The notes: generated by a model not told the origin, from the sequence alone. A stretch of DNA of 64,000 nt from Aestuariibacter salexigens DSM 15300 (GCF_000429145.1 NZ_AUBH01000001.1:858577-922576); one strand, 5' to 3'; positions 18,140 through 29,225 are shown, counted from the first letter of the stretch. Numbers and translations are program-made.

Positions 18140-18457
18140 TTGAACCACGAACAATTGAAACAGTTTGTCATCGACAAGTTAGAAGATTTGAAGGGGCGGG
18201 ATATCATTGATCTCGATGTGTCTGCCAAATCGACCATCACCGACACCATGCTGGTGTGTTCAGGAAACTCCAAACGCCATGTTATTTCACTGGCAGATAA
18301 TCTGGTAACAGAGGCAAAGCATGCAGGTCATGCACCGCTTAGTGTGGAAGGCAAAGACGCCGGTGAGTGGGTGCTGGTGGATCTCGGTGATATCGTCGTG
18401 CACGTTATGCAAGATGAAACCCGGGATTTTTACCAATTGGAAAAGCTCTGGGGCTAG
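18140..18457 (+). CDS. rsfS: ribosome silencing factor RsfS
   Basis: RsfS binds ribosomal protein uL14 and blocks subunit joining in starvation. The 105 residues match the E. coli length exactly, with [21 protein letters not shown] and [12 protein letters not shown] choose a TTG start at 18140 because AGGAG (18130-18134) sits 5 bases before it. The ATG at 18119 would add seven unconserved residues and lacks a ribosome-binding site. It lies between nadD and rlmH as in other gammaproteobacteria. Confidence 0.93.
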   Translation: MNHEQLKQFVIDKLEDLKGRDIIDLDVSAKSTITDTMLVCSGNSKRHVISLADNLVTEAKHAGHAPLSVEGKDAGEWVLVDLGDIVVHVMQDETRDFYQLEKLWG

Positions 18458-18470
18458 GCTCCTCGACATT

Positions 18471-18941
18471 ATGCATATTCAATTGGTTGCCGTAGGCACA
18501 CGCATGCCCGATTGGGTGCAGCACGGTTTTGCAGAATACCAACGCCGCTTCCCTGCTGATATGTCGCTGCAATTAACTGAGGTTGCAGCCGGCAAGCGCG
18601 GTAAAAACGCCGACATCCAGCGTATTCTGCAAAAAGAGGGCGAACTCTGTCTTAAGGCCATACCCAAAGGTAATCGCATCGTAACGCTGGAAGTCGAAGG
18701 CAAGCCCTGGAATACGCCACAACTTGCCAAACAGTTGTCATCCTGGCAACTTGATGGCCGCAATGTCAGTTTGATAATTGGTGGTCCGGAGGGTCTGGCT
18801 GATGCCTGTCAGCAAGCTGCAGAGCAGCGCTGGTCACTGTCGCCGTTGACGTTGCCCCACCCAATGGTGCGTGTTATCGTCGCCGAAAGCTTGTACCGCG
18901 CCTGGTCTATCAATAATAACCATCCTTACCATCGTGAGTAG
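18471..18941 (+). CDS. rlmH: 23S rRNA pseudouridine-1915 N3-methyltransferase
   Basis: RlmH is the SPOUT methyltransferase that methylates pseudouridine 1915 in helix 69 of 23S rRNA. The 156-residue product has the family start [16 protein letters not shown], the SAM-binding knot region LIIGGPEGL and the C-terminal [18 protein letters not shown]. It follows rsfS by 13 bases. Length and order are canonical. Confidence 0.96.
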   Translation: MHIQLVAVGTRMPDWVQHGFAEYQRRFPADMSLQLTEVAAGKRGKNADIQRILQKEGELCLKAIPKGNRIVTLEVEGKPWNTPQLAKQLSSWQLDGRNVSLIIGGPEGLADACQQAAEQRWSLSPLTLPHPMVRVIVAESLYRAWSINNNHPYHRE

Positions 18942-18943
18942 CC

Positions 18944-20854
18944 ATGCCCGCTAAACGAATGACGATCAAGGATCACACTGCCGAAGCAAATTTATTTGCC
19001 AGACGGACCGTGGTCGCGCTACTCATCGTTGGTGTAATGTTGAGCGTACTGGTCAGCAATTTGTACGTGCTACAGATTAAAAAATTTCAGGACTATCAAA
19101 CCCGCTCCAACGGCAACCGCATTAAAGTGTTACCCGTGGCACCAAATCGCGGCTTGATTTACGACAGAAAGGGGCGCCTGTTAGCTGAAAACCGTCCCGT
19201 ATATAGCCTTGAGATTGTTCCCGAGCAGGTTGAAGATATCGACGGCGTGGTCGCAGAATTGTCTGCTATGTTAGATATCAGCGACGATGAAATTAAAGAC
19301 TTTGAACAGAGCTTAAAGCGTGTTCGCCGTTTTAAACCTGTTGCGCTGCGCAGTAGATTAAGTGAGCAGGACGTAGCCAGGTTTGCTGCCCAGCAGCACC
19401 GTTTTCCCGGTGTCAGCATCGAAGCCCGCTTAACCCGCTTTTATCCTTATGCTGATGCCCTGACCCACGTGTTGGGCTACGTGGCGAGAATAAACAAAAA
19501 GGATCTTCAGAAACTTCGGGAAGCCGGTCAGGAAGATAACTATGCCGCTACCCATGATATTGGCAAACAAGGCGTGGAACGCTATCACGAGGATTTGCTG
19601 CATGGTGAAGTCGGCTACCAACAGGTGGAAGTGAATAGTCAGGGCAGAATCATCCGCGTGCTTGATTTTGATCCGCCAACGCCGGGGCAGGATATCGTGC
19701 TTAATATCGATATCGATCTGCAAATGGAAGCCCGTAAAGCGCTGGAAGGTAGACGGGGCTCGGTCGTTGCACTCGACCCCCGCACCGGCGGCGTGATGGC
19801 TCTGTATTCCAATCCCAGTTATGACCCCAACCTGTTCGTACACGGTATCAGCTCGAAAGACTATTCAGCCCTGCTAAATTCGCCCGATCGCCCTCTTATT
19901 AATCGCGCGACGCAGGGGCAGTATCCGCCTGCCTCGACCATTAAACCTCATCTGGCATTGGTTGGGCTTGAAGAAGGCATCATAGACAGTGAAACCACAT
20001 TGTTTGACCGTGGAAGATACCAGTTAAAAAATGTCAGTCACGTATGGCGCGATTGGAAAAAGTACGGTCACGGTCAGGTTGATGTAGTGAAGTCGGTGGA
20101 AGTATCGTGCGACATTTTCTTTTACGATTTAGCCTACCGACTTGGTATCGACCGCATCAGTGATGCGATGCAACAGTTTGGTTTTGGTGACTACACCGGT
20201 ATCGACCTGTACGAAGAATCAGATGCCAATATGCCAAGCCGCGGCTGGAAGCGTGCTCGCCATAACGAACCCTGGTACATCGGTGACACCATTTCTGTCG
20301 GAATTGGTCAGAGTTACTGGACAGCAACGCCGTTGCAATTGGCAGACTCGTTAATGGCTCTTGTCAATAAAGGCAGCCGCTACGTACCGCAGATCATTCG
20401 AGGTAACCTGGTAGACGATGAAGTGCAGTTGCAGCCTGTTAAAGAGCTTCGCCCTATTCCGGTTAAGAATGAAGAAAACTGGGATATTGTGCTGGATTCA
20501 CTTTATGGCACCGTAAATCGTGAACATGGTACGGCGCGAAGCGCGTTCAGCGGCGCACATTATATCTCCGGTGGTAAAACCGGTACGGCGCAATTGTTCA
20601 GTATCGGCCAGGATGAAGAGTACGAAGAGGAAAACGTCGCCAAACACCTCAGGGACAATGCCATGTATATCGGCTATGCGCCTATCGACGCACCGGAAAT
20701 CGTCGTCGCCGTCGCGCTCGAAAACGCTGGTGGTGGCAGTTCAAATGCCGCGCCTGTCGCCAGACAGATAATGGATTTTCATTTCCGCGATCGCACTTTT
20801 GATTCACTCGTACTAAATCCGCAAGATGCCGCAGAGGATAACGAATCGCAATGA
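18944..20854 (+). CDS. mrdA: penicillin-binding protein 2
   Basis: PBP2 is the elongation-specific peptidoglycan transpeptidase of the rod complex. The 636-residue protein has one N-terminal membrane anchor (about 22-45), a dimerisation domain with [20 protein letters not shown], and a transpeptidase domain with the active serine in STIK (Ser331/Lys334) and SGGKTGTAQ later. An alternative start at Met6 is possible. It begins 2 bases after rlmH and overlaps mrdB by 4 bases. Confidence 0.96.
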   Translation: MPAKRMTIKDHTAEANLFARRTVVALLIVGVMLSVLVSNLYVLQIKKFQDYQTRSNGNRIKVLPVAPNRGLIYDRKGRLLAENRPVYSLEIVPEQVEDIDGVVAELSAMLDISDDEIKDFEQSLKRVRRFKPVALRSRLSEQDVARFAAQQHRFPGVSIEARLTRFYPYADALTHVLGYVARINKKDLQKLREAGQEDNYAATHDIGKQGVERYHEDLLHGEVGYQQVEVNSQGRIIRVLDFDPPTPGQDIVLNIDIDLQMEARKALEGRRGSVVALDPRTGGVMALYSNPSYDPNLFVHGISSKDYSALLNSPDRPLINRATQGQYPPASTIKPHLALVGLEEGIIDSETTLFDRGRYQLKNVSHVWRDWKKYGHGQVDVVKSVEVSCDIFFYDLAYRLGIDRISDAMQQFGFGDYTGIDLYEESDANMPSRGWKRARHNEPWYIGDTISVGIGQSYWTATPLQLADSLMALVNKGSRYVPQIIRGNLVDDEVQLQPVKELRPIPVKNEENWDIVLDSLYGTVNREHGTARSAFSGAHYISGGKTGTAQLFSIGQDEEYEEENVAKHLRDNAMYIGYAPIDAPEIVVAVALENAGGGSSNAAPVARQIMDFHFRDRTFDSLVLNPQDAAEDNESQ

Positions 20855-21969
20855 TCCGTACCAAATTGGAAACCAATAAACAGACCTGGCTGCAACACCT
20901 TCATATAGACGGTTGGTTATTGCTGGGTCTCATCGTATTGATGGGCGTTGGCTTGGTTACCATTTATTCAGCCGGTGGTCAGGACGTTGAATTGGTGCAA
21001 CGTCAGTTCATCCGGCTGGGAGTAGCGTTGGTGGTCATGTTTGCCCTTGCTCAGGTGCCTGTTGGCGCCTATCGCCGTGTCGCTATCTATTTCTATCTGG
21101 CTGGCCTGGCGATGCTGGTAGCGGTATTGATTGTGGGTGTCGTGGGAAAAGGTGCACAGCGTTGGCTTGATTTGGGCGTCATACGCTTTCAGCCATCGGA
21201 AATCATGAAACTTGCCGTGCCGATGCTGGTAGCCTGGTACATCAGTAAAGAGAACCTGCCACCGCGCATACAACACATCACCATCGGCTTTATTATGGTG
21301 CTCACACCCACATTGCTGATTGCCAAACAGCCGGACCTTGGCACATCGCTACTGATTGCCAGTTCCGGGCTATTTGCGCTGTTTCTAGCCGGCATGAGCT
21401 GGAAATTGATCACCATTGTTGGTGGTCTCGCCAGTGCCTTCGCCCCTATTATGTGGTTCTTCCTGATGCAGGACTATCAGAAGCAGAGGGTACTGACCTT
21501 CATGGACCCGGAAAGTGATCCTTTGGGCGCCGGTTACCACATCATTCAGTCGAAAATTGCGATCGGCTCTGGTGGTTGGGAGGGTAAAGGCTGGTTACAG
21601 GGCACCCAGTCACAGCTGGAATTTTTACCCGAACGCCACACCGATTTTATTTTTTCTGTCTTCAGTGAAGAATTTGGTTTGCTAGGCGTACTCGCACTGC
21701 TGGCTATCTATATTTACATTATTGTGCGTGGCATGCTTATCGCCGTGCGTGCACAGGATGCATTCAGCAAGCTATTGGCGGGCAGCCTGACCCTGACATT
21801 TTTTGTTTACGTGTTTGTGAATATGGGCATGGTGTCCGGGATCCTGCCCGTTGTTGGTGTACCACTGCCTCTGGTCAGCTATGGTGGTACATCAATGGTG
21901 ACATTAATGGCAGGATTTGGCATTCTGATGGCGATAAGTACGCAGAAACGCTTACTGGTTCGAGAATAA
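20851..21969 (+). CDS. mrdB: rod-shape SEDS glycosyltransferase RodA
   Basis: RodA polymerises lipid II glycans and partners with PBP2. The 372-residue protein has about ten membrane segments. SEDS landmarks are present: the FQPSEIMKL segment, [27 protein letters not shown] and the C-terminal [13 protein letters not shown]. The start overlaps the mrdA stop (ATGA), giving translational coupling of the pair. Confidence 0.97.
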   Translation: MIRTKLETNKQTWLQHLHIDGWLLLGLIVLMGVGLVTIYSAGGQDVELVQRQFIRLGVALVVMFALAQVPVGAYRRVAIYFYLAGLAMLVAVLIVGVVGKGAQRWLDLGVIRFQPSEIMKLAVPMLVAWYISKENLPPRIQHITIGFIMVLTPTLLIAKQPDLGTSLLIASSGLFALFLAGMSWKLITIVGGLASAFAPIMWFFLMQDYQKQRVLTFMDPESDPLGAGYHIIQSKIAIGSGGWEGKGWLQGTQSQLEFLPERHTDFIFSVFSEEFGLLGVLALLAIYIYIIVRGMLIAVRAQDAFSKLLAGSLTLTFFVYVFVNMGMVSGILPVVGVPLPLVSYGGTSMVTLMAGFGILMAISTQKRLLVRE

Positions 21970-22014
21970 GAGTAGCGATCAATAATAAAAATACGACGCT
22001 AACTGGGGGACAAT

Positions 22015-22989
22015 ATGAGTGCGCTGAAAGTGGTGCTTGCCTTGGCAAGTGCTGTGATGAGTTGTGCCGTGCCGGCTAATCAGCAAGACCGGCAGGCCTT
22101 TATAGAAATGATGGTGTCCAAGCACCAGTTTGACCCATCCTATATCGAACAAACGCTGGCCACGGCGTCAAAATCCGACACCATTCTCGAAGCCATTGCC
22201 AGACCCTGGGAAGCCAAGCCCTGGTATCAGTACTACCCCATATTCCTGACCGAAAAGCGCATTAAAAAAGGCGTCGAATTCTGGCAGCAACATGAAGACA
22301 TTCTCAACAGAGCTGAAAAAGAACTTGGCGTTGACCCCGCTATCGTCACCGCTATCATCGGCGTTGAAACATTCTACGGCACCTATAAAGGCAAGTATTC
22401 CGTGCTCGACGCATTGTATACGCTAGGCTTTTACTACCCGCCCCGCGCCAAATTTTTCCGCAGTGAGCTGGAACAGTTTTTCTTGTTGCTGCGAGAAGAA
22501 CAGCTGCCTACACAGGAACTTAAAGGCTCTTACGCAGGCGCGATGGGATGGGGACAATTCATTTCATCCAGCTACCGTCATTATGCGATTGATTTCGATG
22601 GTGACGGCGTGCGGGATTTACTCAACAATCCCGTCGATGCAATTGGCTCTGTGGCTAATTATTTCAAAGCCCATGGTTGGCAAGCCGGTCAGCCTGTCGC
22701 CTACCCTGCCAGGGTTACTGACAAGTCTGAGAAATTGATTAATAAAGACCTTAAATTTACCCGCCGCTGGCAGGATTTGCAGCAAAGTGGTGTGACGCTG
22801 CATGACGAATCGGTAACGGTTGCTTCAGATAGCAAGGCAAAATTACTCGAATTTGAGCTTGCCGAGGGAGCCGAATACTGGGTTGGCCTGCCGAATTTTT
22901 ACGTTATTACCCGCTATAATCACAGCCCATTGTATGCCATGGCGGTTTATCAGTTGAGTCAGCGCATTCGGGATATGCGGGAGGGTTAA
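22015..22989 (+). CDS. mltB: lytic murein transglycosylase MltB
   Basis: MltB cleaves the glycan backbone of peptidoglycan to a 1,6-anhydro product. The 324-residue protein has a signal peptide ending near CAVPA; the Cys there has a poor lipobox (VMSC), so it may be either a lipoprotein or soluble. The catalytic Glu118 lies in IIGVETFYGTY, and the family motifs SYAGAMGWGQFISSS and DFDGDGVRDL follow. It lies between rodA and rlpA, a conserved placement. Confidence 0.92.
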   Translation: MSALKVVLALASAVMSCAVPANQQDRQAFIEMMVSKHQFDPSYIEQTLATASKSDTILEAIARPWEAKPWYQYYPIFLTEKRIKKGVEFWQQHEDILNRAEKELGVDPAIVTAIIGVETFYGTYKGKYSVLDALYTLGFYYPPRAKFFRSELEQFFLLLREEQLPTQELKGSYAGAMGWGQFISSSYRHYAIDFDGDGVRDLLNNPVDAIGSVANYFKAHGWQAGQPVAYPARVTDKSEKLINKDLKFTRRWQDLQQSGVTLHDESVTVASDSKAKLLEFELAEGAEYWVGLPNFYVITRYNHSPLYAMAVYQLSQRIRDMREG

Positions 22990-22991
22990 GC

Positions 22992-23816
22992 ATGCGACAC
23001 CTGGTGTTATGTTTACTCCTTGCTGCCCTGGCCGGCTGCCAGAACAGCGGTCGCTATAGCCAGCATACTGACTCTGCGCCGGATTGGCACTATGGCGAAA
23101 TCAATGCCAAAGATGCTGAGCCTGCCTACGAACCCTATGCACCACAGAATCTCAAGCCTTACGAGGTTTTCGGTAAGCGTTATACCCCGTTAAAAACCGG
23201 TAAAGGCTATACGGCAGAAGGCATTGCTTCCTGGTACGGCCAAAAATTCCATGGTCACCTGACCTCAAACGGCGAGATATACGATATGTTTTCAATGACA
23301 GCGGCGCATAAGACCCTGCCGCTGCCGTCTTTTGCCCGTGTTACAAACCTTGATAACGGTAAGCAGGTGGTGGTACGCATCAATGACCGCGGCCCGTTCC
23401 ATGCAAACCGTGAAATTGATTTATCCTATGCGGCTGCCAAGAAACTTGGCTTTTTACCAACCGGTACCGCACGCATTAAGTTGGACGTGATCCACATTGA
23501 TGAACAGGGCACCATGACCGTAGGTAACCAACCTGTTATTGAGCCAATTGAACAACCTGAACCAGCACCTTTGATAGCCCAGCAAAGCGACGCATTGTTC
23601 ATTCAGGTCGCGGCTCTATCAGATCGCACGCGCCTTGAACAACTTGCTCAAGGGCTCGCCAGCCTCTATGACGTCGACTATCAGCTTCCTCACGAGGATA
23701 ATATTCACAAACTGCGCCTTGGTCCCATTAAAAACAACGTACATGCAGAAGCATTGTTACAGGATCTGAGGGGCAGCGGATTTCCATCTGCTTACACGGT
23801 CTACTCGGCGCCGTAA
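22992..23816 (+). CDS. rlpA: septal ring lytic transglycosylase RlpA
   Basis: RlpA is an outer-membrane lipoprotein that trims denuded peptidoglycan at the septum. The 274-residue product has a lipobox LAGC with Cys16, and a double-psi beta-barrel (about 75-165) with GIASWYGQKFHGHLTSNGE, the conserved MTAAHKTLPLPS and INDRGPFHANREIDLS. A C-terminal SPOR domain starts with ALFIQVAALSD. It follows mltB by 2 bases and precedes dacA. Confidence 0.94.
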   Translation: MRHLVLCLLLAALAGCQNSGRYSQHTDSAPDWHYGEINAKDAEPAYEPYAPQNLKPYEVFGKRYTPLKTGKGYTAEGIASWYGQKFHGHLTSNGEIYDMFSMTAAHKTLPLPSFARVTNLDNGKQVVVRINDRGPFHANREIDLSYAAAKKLGFLPTGTARIKLDVIHIDEQGTMTVGNQPVIEPIEQPEPAPLIAQQSDALFIQVAALSDRTRLEQLAQGLASLYDVDYQLPHEDNIHKLRLGPIKNNVHAEALLQDLRGSGFPSAYTVYSAP

Positions 23817-23920
23817 ACTTTTACCAGAAAAGATGGTCGTATCGTCAGGACCTCACATGAGTGTTTCTCGGATATTTTGCGTAATAGCGGTATCTAATAC
23901 GCCAATTCGGTGTGGAATTT

Positions 23921-23929
23921 TGCTATAGT
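23921..23929 (+). promoter_or_regulatory. extended -10 promoter of dacA
   Basis: TGC-TATAGT, followed by the GC-rich ACGCGCCC, lies about 48 bases before the dacA ATG in the 160-base gap after rlpA. No good -35 hexamer is visible, as often seen with extended -10 promoters. Confidence 0.5.
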
Positions 23930-23976
23930 ACGCGCCCGGAATTTGTCACAAAAACTCAATTAACAACGGTAAGTTC

Positions 23977-25146
23977 ATGCTCAGAACCAGAACACATTAT
24001 ATTGCGCTAATCGGCATCCTGCTTTTATCACTTTCATCGCTTGCCAGAGCAGCTGTAGTGATCCCCCCTGCTCCGCAGGTGGATGCCAAGGGTTTCGTCC
24101 TGATGGACTTCCATACCGGCCATATCATTGCCAGTGAAAATATGGATATACGTCTGGCACCCGCAAGCCTTACCAAAATCATGACAAGCTATATCATCGG
24201 TTCCGAAATCAAGGCCGGTAATATCGCACTGACTGACATGGTGAATATTTCTGAGAACGCCTGGGCTGCCAAGTTCCCGGAATCATCAAAGATGTTTATT
24301 GAAGTCGGTACGCAGGTCTCGGTGGAAGATTTGAATAAAGGGATCATGATCCAATCTGGCAATGACGCCTGTGTCGCAATGGCAGAACACATTGCTGGCA
24401 GCGAAGATGCCTTTGTTTCTATGATGAATGCTTATGCGGCAAAACTGGGCATGACAAGTACGCATTTTGCCAATGCGCATGGGCTGGACGACGCCGACCA
24501 ATACACCACGCCGCGGGATATGGCCATTCTTTCACAGGCAATCATCCGCGACGTGCCAGAGCAATATGCGGTGTATTCTGGAAAAGAGTTTGAGTACAAC
24601 GGCATCAAACAATACAACCGCAACAGCCTGTTGTGGGATCAGAGCCTCAACGTTGACGGCATCAAAACCGGTCATACGTCAGAGGCCGGTTATAGCTTAA
24701 TTACATCGGCGACGCAGGGTGACATGCGTCTGATTTCAGTAGTGATGGGCACAGAGAGCGAGCAGGCTCGCAAAATTGAGAACCGTAAACTGCTGCGCTA
24801 TGGATTCCGCTTCTATGAAACAGTCACACCGTATACGGCTGGCACCAGTTTTGTTGCTCATCGCATTTACATGGGTGACAGAGACACCGTAGACCTTGGA
24901 ATTACGCAAGATACCCCCATAACCTTGCCTCGTGGACAGGTAGATAACCTGGAAGCCAATTTCGAGCTTGATAAAAAACTCGAAGCGCCATTAGCCAAAG
25001 GTGAGGTGGTTGGCAAACTATATCTGCAACTAGACGGCGAAGACGTCGCTGAATATCCCCTTGTTGCACTGCAGGAAGTCAACGAAGGCAGTTTCATGGA
25101 CAGAATGATTGATAAAATTAAGCTGAGTATCGGTTGGGAAGGCTAA
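23977..25146 (+). CDS. dacA: D-alanyl-D-alanine carboxypeptidase (PBP5/6)
   Basis: This enzyme removes the terminal D-Ala from peptidoglycan pentapeptides. The 389-residue protein has a signal peptide ending near SLARAA. All three penicillin-binding motifs are present: SLTK (Ser64, Lys67), SGN (127-129) and KTG (230-232). The C-terminal beta domain ends in an amphipathic helix (SFMDRMIDKIKLSIGWEG) that anchors it to the inner membrane. It has its own likely promoter and precedes ybeD-lipB-lipA. Confidence 0.96.
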   Translation: MLRTRTHYIALIGILLLSLSSLARAAVVIPPAPQVDAKGFVLMDFHTGHIIASENMDIRLAPASLTKIMTSYIIGSEIKAGNIALTDMVNISENAWAAKFPESSKMFIEVGTQVSVEDLNKGIMIQSGNDACVAMAEHIAGSEDAFVSMMNAYAAKLGMTSTHFANAHGLDDADQYTTPRDMAILSQAIIRDVPEQYAVYSGKEFEYNGIKQYNRNSLLWDQSLNVDGIKTGHTSEAGYSLITSATQGDMRLISVVMGTESEQARKIENRKLLRYGFRFYETVTPYTAGTSFVAHRIYMGDRDTVDLGITQDTPITLPRGQVDNLEANFELDKKLEAPLAKGEVVGKLYLQLDGEDVAEYPLVALQEVNEGSFMDRMIDKIKLSIGWEG

Positions 25147-25214
25147 TCCCCACCGCTACATAACCGTTAACCATGCACACGCTTGTAATGTGTGCATCGA
25201 AAGTAGAGAGCGTC

Positions 25215-25484
25215 ATGGGACTGGATACAAAATTTGATGAGTTGCTCGATTTCCCCTGTATGCAGACCTTTAAGGTCATGGGTGTCGCGCATGAAAAACT
25301 GCCTGCGGATGTGATTGGCTGCCTACAGCAATTGGCACCGGGAGACTACGCGCCCACGGTAAAACCCAGCAGCAAAGGCAACTATCACTCTGTGTCAGTC
25401 AGCGTTCGCGTCACCAGCAAAGAGCACATGGAAACAGTGTACACCGAACTGTCCAAGCTTGAATTGGTGCGTGTTGTTCTTTGA
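25215..25484 (+). CDS. ybeD: YbeD family protein (DUF493)
   Basis: The 89-residue product is the small ACT-like protein always found between dacA and lipB; it has a lipoylation or regulatory link but no proven function. It has the family start [15 protein letters not shown] and the motif [21 protein letters not shown]. The start at 25215 follows a GAGAG ribosome-binding site; a frame open to 25173 is longer than the family. Its stop overlaps lipB in TGATG. Confidence 0.92.
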   Translation: MGLDTKFDELLDFPCMQTFKVMGVAHEKLPADVIGCLQQLAPGDYAPTVKPSSKGNYHSVSVSVRVTSKEHMETVYTELSKLELVRVVL

Positions 25485-26167
25485 TGACAGTCTCTAACGC
25501 AGTGCCACAAGTTGAATGTGATACAGACACGCTGATCATACGACAGTTAGGCAGACAGCCCTATCTGCCGGTGTTCAATGCAATGCGTGACTTTACTGAT
25601 CAGCGCGATGAATCTACCCAGGATGAAATATGGCTGGTTGAGCATGAACCGGTATTTACTCAGGGGCAAGCAGGCAAGGCAGAGCATATCCTCGCGCCAG
25701 GCGACATTCCTGTTGTTCAGGTCGATCGAGGCGGACAAGTTACCTATCATGGGCCTGGCCAGCAGACCCTGTATATCTTGCTCAATATGAAGCGTCGCAA
25801 ACTGGGCGTACGGGCCCTGGTCACAGCATTAGAGCAATCTGTAGTCGACCTTTTAGCCGACTACAACATTGCCGCCTACCCGAAAGCTGATGCGCCAGGC
25901 GTCTATGTTAATGAACAAAAAATTTGTTCTGTAGGACTGCGGATCCGCCGCGGTTGCAGCTTTCATGGACTGGCATTAAACGTCAATATGGATTTGGCCC
26001 CGTTTCAGCGCATCAACCCGTGTGGCTATGCGGGACTGGAAATGATAGATTGCGCGCGTCTGAACGGGCCAGACAACCTGGACAACGTTGGCAAACCGCT
26101 AAGTGATCACTTATGCCGACACCTTGGTATACAACTCAAACAATTCAGAGCAGGTTTTGATGACTAA
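25484..26167 (+). CDS. lipB: octanoyltransferase LipB
   Basis: LipB moves octanoyl groups from acyl carrier protein to lipoyl domains, the first step of endogenous lipoate synthesis. The 227-residue product has the conserved [14 protein letters not shown], the catalytic Lys/Cys region ([21 protein letters not shown]), and [10 protein letters not shown] carrying the thiol. The ATG at 25484 overlaps the ybeD stop. The 3' end overlaps lipA by 8 bases. Confidence 0.96.
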   Translation: MTVSNAVPQVECDTDTLIIRQLGRQPYLPVFNAMRDFTDQRDESTQDEIWLVEHEPVFTQGQAGKAEHILAPGDIPVVQVDRGGQVTYHGPGQQTLYILLNMKRRKLGVRALVTALEQSVVDLLADYNIAAYPKADAPGVYVNEQKICSVGLRIRRGCSFHGLALNVNMDLAPFQRINPCGYAGLEMIDCARLNGPDNLDNVGKPLSDHLCRHLGIQLKQFRAGFDD

Positions 26168-27122
26168 AACACGTGCCGAAGCAGGCCAGAAACTGCGCGA
26201 TGATCAAAAAGTTAAACATATTCCGGTCACCATCATTCCGACTGATAAGTCGGAAATGCTGCGCAAGCCTGAATGGATAAAAATCAAGTTACCGCGTACC
26301 ACCGATCGCATCGACCATATTAAACAGACGCTGCGTAAGAATAAACTGCATTCCGTCTGTGAAGAAGCCAGTTGCCCGAATCTGGCCGAATGTTTTAATC
26401 ATGGCACTGCGACTTTTATGATCCTCGGGGATATCTGTACCCGTCGTTGCCCGTTCTGTGATGTCGCGCATGGTAAGCCGCTGCCACCCAGTGCCGAAGA
26501 GCCCGAGAAGCTGGCCAGAACCATTGCAGAAATGCAGCTCAAATATGTGGTCATCACCTCGGTAGACAGAGACGACCTCAGAGACGGTGGTGCACAGCAT
26601 TTTGTCGATTGTATTAACGCGATTCGAGAACATAGCCCGAGCACCAAAATTGAAGTACTGGTGCCTGATTTTCGTGGCCGAATGGACAGAGCACTGGAAA
26701 TTTTTAAGCAAGGTGTGCCGGACGTGTTTAACCACAACCTGGAAACTATACCACGCCTCTATCGTGAATGCCGACCAGGCGCTAATTACAAATGGTCACT
26801 GGATCTTCTGCGCAAATTTAAGCAGCAGCACCCTGACATCCCCACCAAATCAGGTTTGATGATGGGCATGGGCGAAGAAAACGAGGAAATCGTTGAGGTG
26901 CTTAAAGACCTGCGTGAACACGATGTGGATATGCTGACACTGGGACAATATTTACAGCCAAGCCGTCATCACTATCCGGTGAAACGCTATGTACACCCGG
27001 ATGAGTTCGATGCGCTGGGTGAGACAGCCCGTGAACTCGGTTTCACGCATGCAGCATGCGGTCCCATGGTACGTTCCAGCTACCATGCGGATAAACAGGC
27101 CGCTGGCGAACAAGTAAAGTAA
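26160..27122 (+). CDS. lipA: lipoyl synthase LipA
   Basis: LipA is the radical-SAM enzyme that inserts two sulfurs into octanoyl groups. The 320-residue product has the auxiliary cluster motif [12 protein letters not shown] and the radical-SAM motif CTRRCPFC. The C-terminal RSSYHAD gives the serine ligand to the auxiliary cluster. The start at 26160 (MTKTRAEAG) agrees with family length; a frame open to 26103 runs inside lipB. An intrinsic terminator follows at once. Confidence 0.97.
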   Translation: MTKTRAEAGQKLRDDQKVKHIPVTIIPTDKSEMLRKPEWIKIKLPRTTDRIDHIKQTLRKNKLHSVCEEASCPNLAECFNHGTATFMILGDICTRRCPFCDVAHGKPLPPSAEEPEKLARTIAEMQLKYVVITSVDRDDLRDGGAQHFVDCINAIREHSPSTKIEVLVPDFRGRMDRALEIFKQGVPDVFNHNLETIPRLYRECRPGANYKWSLDLLRKFKQQHPDIPTKSGLMMGMGEENEEIVEVLKDLREHDVDMLTLGQYLQPSRHHYPVKRYVHPDEFDALGETARELGFTHAACGPMVRSSYHADKQAAGEQVK

Positions 27123-27128
27123 TCAACG

Positions 27129-27152
27129 AGGCCCACCCAGTGTGGGCCTTTT
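27129..27152 (+). terminator. intrinsic terminator after lipA
   Basis: GGCCCAC (27130-27136) pairs with GTGGGCC (27142-27148) over a five-base loop, flanked by an A-T closing pair and followed by TTTT. It ends the leuS-to-lipA run 6 bases after the lipA stop. Confidence 0.85.
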
Positions 27153-27171
27153 GCTAGTTAAAGGATACACC

Positions 27172-28047
27172 ATGCACAACTTTCTTATTTTGGCCATGTT
27201 TGCCAGCCTAATGCTGCTCTCCACTGACACTCGAGCCGCAGACTGGCGTGTTCCCTCACTTGAGGACACGGTATATATGCATACTGAGGAAGGGCTGGTA
27301 ATCATTGAGCTGGCAACATTTATGGCCCCTGCCCATGCACAGCGATTTCGCCAGTTAATCAAAGAAGGCTTTTATGATGGCCTGCCTTTTTATCGGGTCA
27401 TTGATGGATTTGTTGTACAGGCAGGGGACGCGGCGAACACAAAAAAAACCGAGCACCGCTCTCCCCTTGAGCCTGAATTCACCCGCGCCACCTCAGAACA
27501 ATCAACCTTTGTCAGTGTGCAGCGCCCCGCCCTGTTAGCACCTGAAACCGGGTATTTGCATGGTTTCAGTGCTGGTCGCGATCCTGAGAGTAAGCAAGAG
27601 TGGCTGTTACACTGCCCCGGCGTTGTCGCCATGGCGCGAGCAACCGAAGCGAACACGGCAACAACGGATTTCTACGTGGTCATTGGCCAGGCGCCGCGAC
27701 ATTTGGACCGCAACATGAGTGTATTTGGGCGGGTGCTGTACGGCATGGATACGTTACAGCGTATCAAGCGAGGCAAACGCGATCAGGGCGGTGTTATCAG
27801 CGAGCCTTCATTACAAAGTAAAATTGAGTGGGCAAAACTGGCAAATGACATTCCGCTCACTGAACGGTTCGCAATCCAGGTAGCAACCGGCACCGCGGAG
27901 CAAACACAAAACCGATTGCAGGCAGCGCGAAGTCTCGATAATCCGTTTTATGTTTTTAAAGGCGACGGCAATCGGCCTATTGATCTGTGCTACTACCAGA
28001 CGCAAGTGAAGGTCGTCGCACCTACATCAGTGCAGCCTGACGCATAA
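27172..28047 (+). CDS. periplasmic cyclophilin-type peptidyl-prolyl isomerase
   Basis: The 291-residue product has a signal peptide ([19 protein letters not shown], then TRAA). Its cyclophilin domain shows [33 protein letters not shown] and, later, [23 protein letters not shown]. It is longer than minimal cyclophilins, with an insertion around residues 100-145 and a C-terminal tail of about 85 residues holding an unfamiliar domain. It should help proline isomerisation of exported proteins. The end overlaps the convergent AEC gene by 26 bases. Confidence 0.83.
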   Translation: MHNFLILAMFASLMLLSTDTRAADWRVPSLEDTVYMHTEEGLVIIELATFMAPAHAQRFRQLIKEGFYDGLPFYRVIDGFVVQAGDAANTKKTEHRSPLEPEFTRATSEQSTFVSVQRPALLAPETGYLHGFSAGRDPESKQEWLLHCPGVVAMARATEANTATTDFYVVIGQAPRHLDRNMSVFGRVLYGMDTLQRIKRGKRDQGGVISEPSLQSKIEWAKLANDIPLTERFAIQVATGTAEQTQNRLQAARSLDNPFYVFKGDGNRPIDLCYYQTQVKVVAPTSVQPDA

Positions 28048-28972
28048 TGACGATACCGGCACTGACCAGCGGAATAGACACCAGCGTCGATAATGCCACT
28101 GCATTGGCGGCCAGCGATGCATTGCCTCCCATACTGCGCACCATCACATAGCTGGCCACAGCAGTAGGCGCGGCGGCCATCAGGAATACTACACCAAGTT
28201 GTGCATCCCGCAGGCCGAGACCGTAGGCAATCAACGTAGTAACCACTGGCGCCACAATACACTTACCTATTACGGCAATACCTGCCACCGACAGGTCCAG
28301 TTTCAAACGCACAAAACTCAGCGTTGCGCCTGTGCATAGCAATGCTAATGGCAGGGTCATGTTAGCGAAGTACTGGCCAGTCTGAACGACTAACTGCGGT
28401 AGTGGTATTTGAAAATAGCTGACAGGCAGAGCAAGCATGATGCCGATGATCAAAGGATTTTTAACAATACCGACGATGCTTGGCCACAATGCGCGCTGAG
28501 CATGGAAAAAATGATTCAGCAATACTACTGCGATGACGTTATACAGCATGGTGAGGATGGCTAAATACAGCGAGACAATTGCTAAGCCTTTATCGCCATA
28601 GGCATTGACACAAAACGCCAGACCAATGACCCCCATATTGGCGCGATACCCTGCGTGGATCACTACGCCACGCTCAACATCGGTGTTAATAAAGACAAGC
28701 GCGGCCACTAGCATAATCAGTAGCATTACTGCAGTGGCAATCAACCCGGCTATCAGCATGGTCGAATTCGCCGCCTGCGAGAACTCTACCCGGCTTATAG
28801 TGATAAACAGCAATGCTGGCAACGTGACATTAAAGACCAGTTTGGTGCCGACCTCGACAAACGTGTCGTTGATAAAACGGATTTTTTTCAGAAAGTAGCC
28901 AATCAACAACAGCGCGAGTACCGGACCGGTCACGCCAAAAGAAAAGCTCAGTTGCTCAAGAAATGATGCCAT
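28022..28972 (-). CDS. AEC-family (auxin efflux carrier-like) transporter
   Basis: This 316-residue inner-membrane protein has about ten hydrophobic helices with the AEC pattern: PVLALLLIGYFLKKI at the start, a central break, and GVVFLMAAAPTAVASYVM near the end. Bacterial members export or import organic acids such as malate; the substrate here is unknown. I start at the ATG 28972 (MASFLEQL); the open frame continues to a TTG at 28990. Its 3' end overlaps the convergent cyclophilin gene. Confidence 0.85.
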   Translation of the reverse strand: MASFLEQLSFSFGVTGPVLALLLIGYFLKKIRFINDTFVEVGTKLVFNVTLPALLFITISRVEFSQAANSTMLIAGLIATAVMLLIMLVAALVFINTDVERGVVIHAGYRANMGVIGLAFCVNAYGDKGLAIVSLYLAILTMLYNVIAVVLLNHFFHAQRALWPSIVGIVKNPLIIGIMLALPVSYFQIPLPQLVVQTGQYFANMTLPLALLCTGATLSFVRLKLDLSVAGIAVIGKCIVAPVVTTLIAYGLGLRDAQLGVVFLMAAAPTAVASYVMVRSMGGNASLAANAVALSTLVSIPLVSAGIVIMRQAALM

Positions 28973-29188
28973 GTGGGTGTATTGCGGCAAAACCCGAAAG
29001 ATAGCATAAATTGTGTCAGCGATCCCGAATAGTCACCATCGGAGAAATATCCGCCCCGCCGCACCGCGCAGGCGGTAGCCTCTTTGGGAAAAGGAACCAA
29101 GCTTCAGATTTTCTATCTTGCTCCTACCTGAAAGAGATGATCTACAGGTGAACAGCGATCCTTACAAAATCCATGTCATTCTTTGGGT

Positions 29189-29216
29189 TTGACATACCAT
29201 ATTAGATATATATACT
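29189..29216 (+). promoter_or_regulatory. strong sigma-70 promoter of the toxin-antitoxin pair
   Basis: TTGACA (29189-29194) and TATACT (29211-29216) are 16 bases apart. Transcription should begin at about 29223-29224, which coincides with the toxin ATG, so the mRNA may be leaderless. Confidence 0.7.
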
Positions 29217-29225
29217 TTTGAGTAT
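29212..29225. promoter_or_regulatory. inverted repeat at the toxin start, candidate operator
   Basis: ATACT-TTTG-AGTAT is a perfect five-base dyad spanning the -10 element and the first bases of the toxin gene. It is placed where the XRE antitoxin would block RNA polymerase. Confidence 0.5.
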
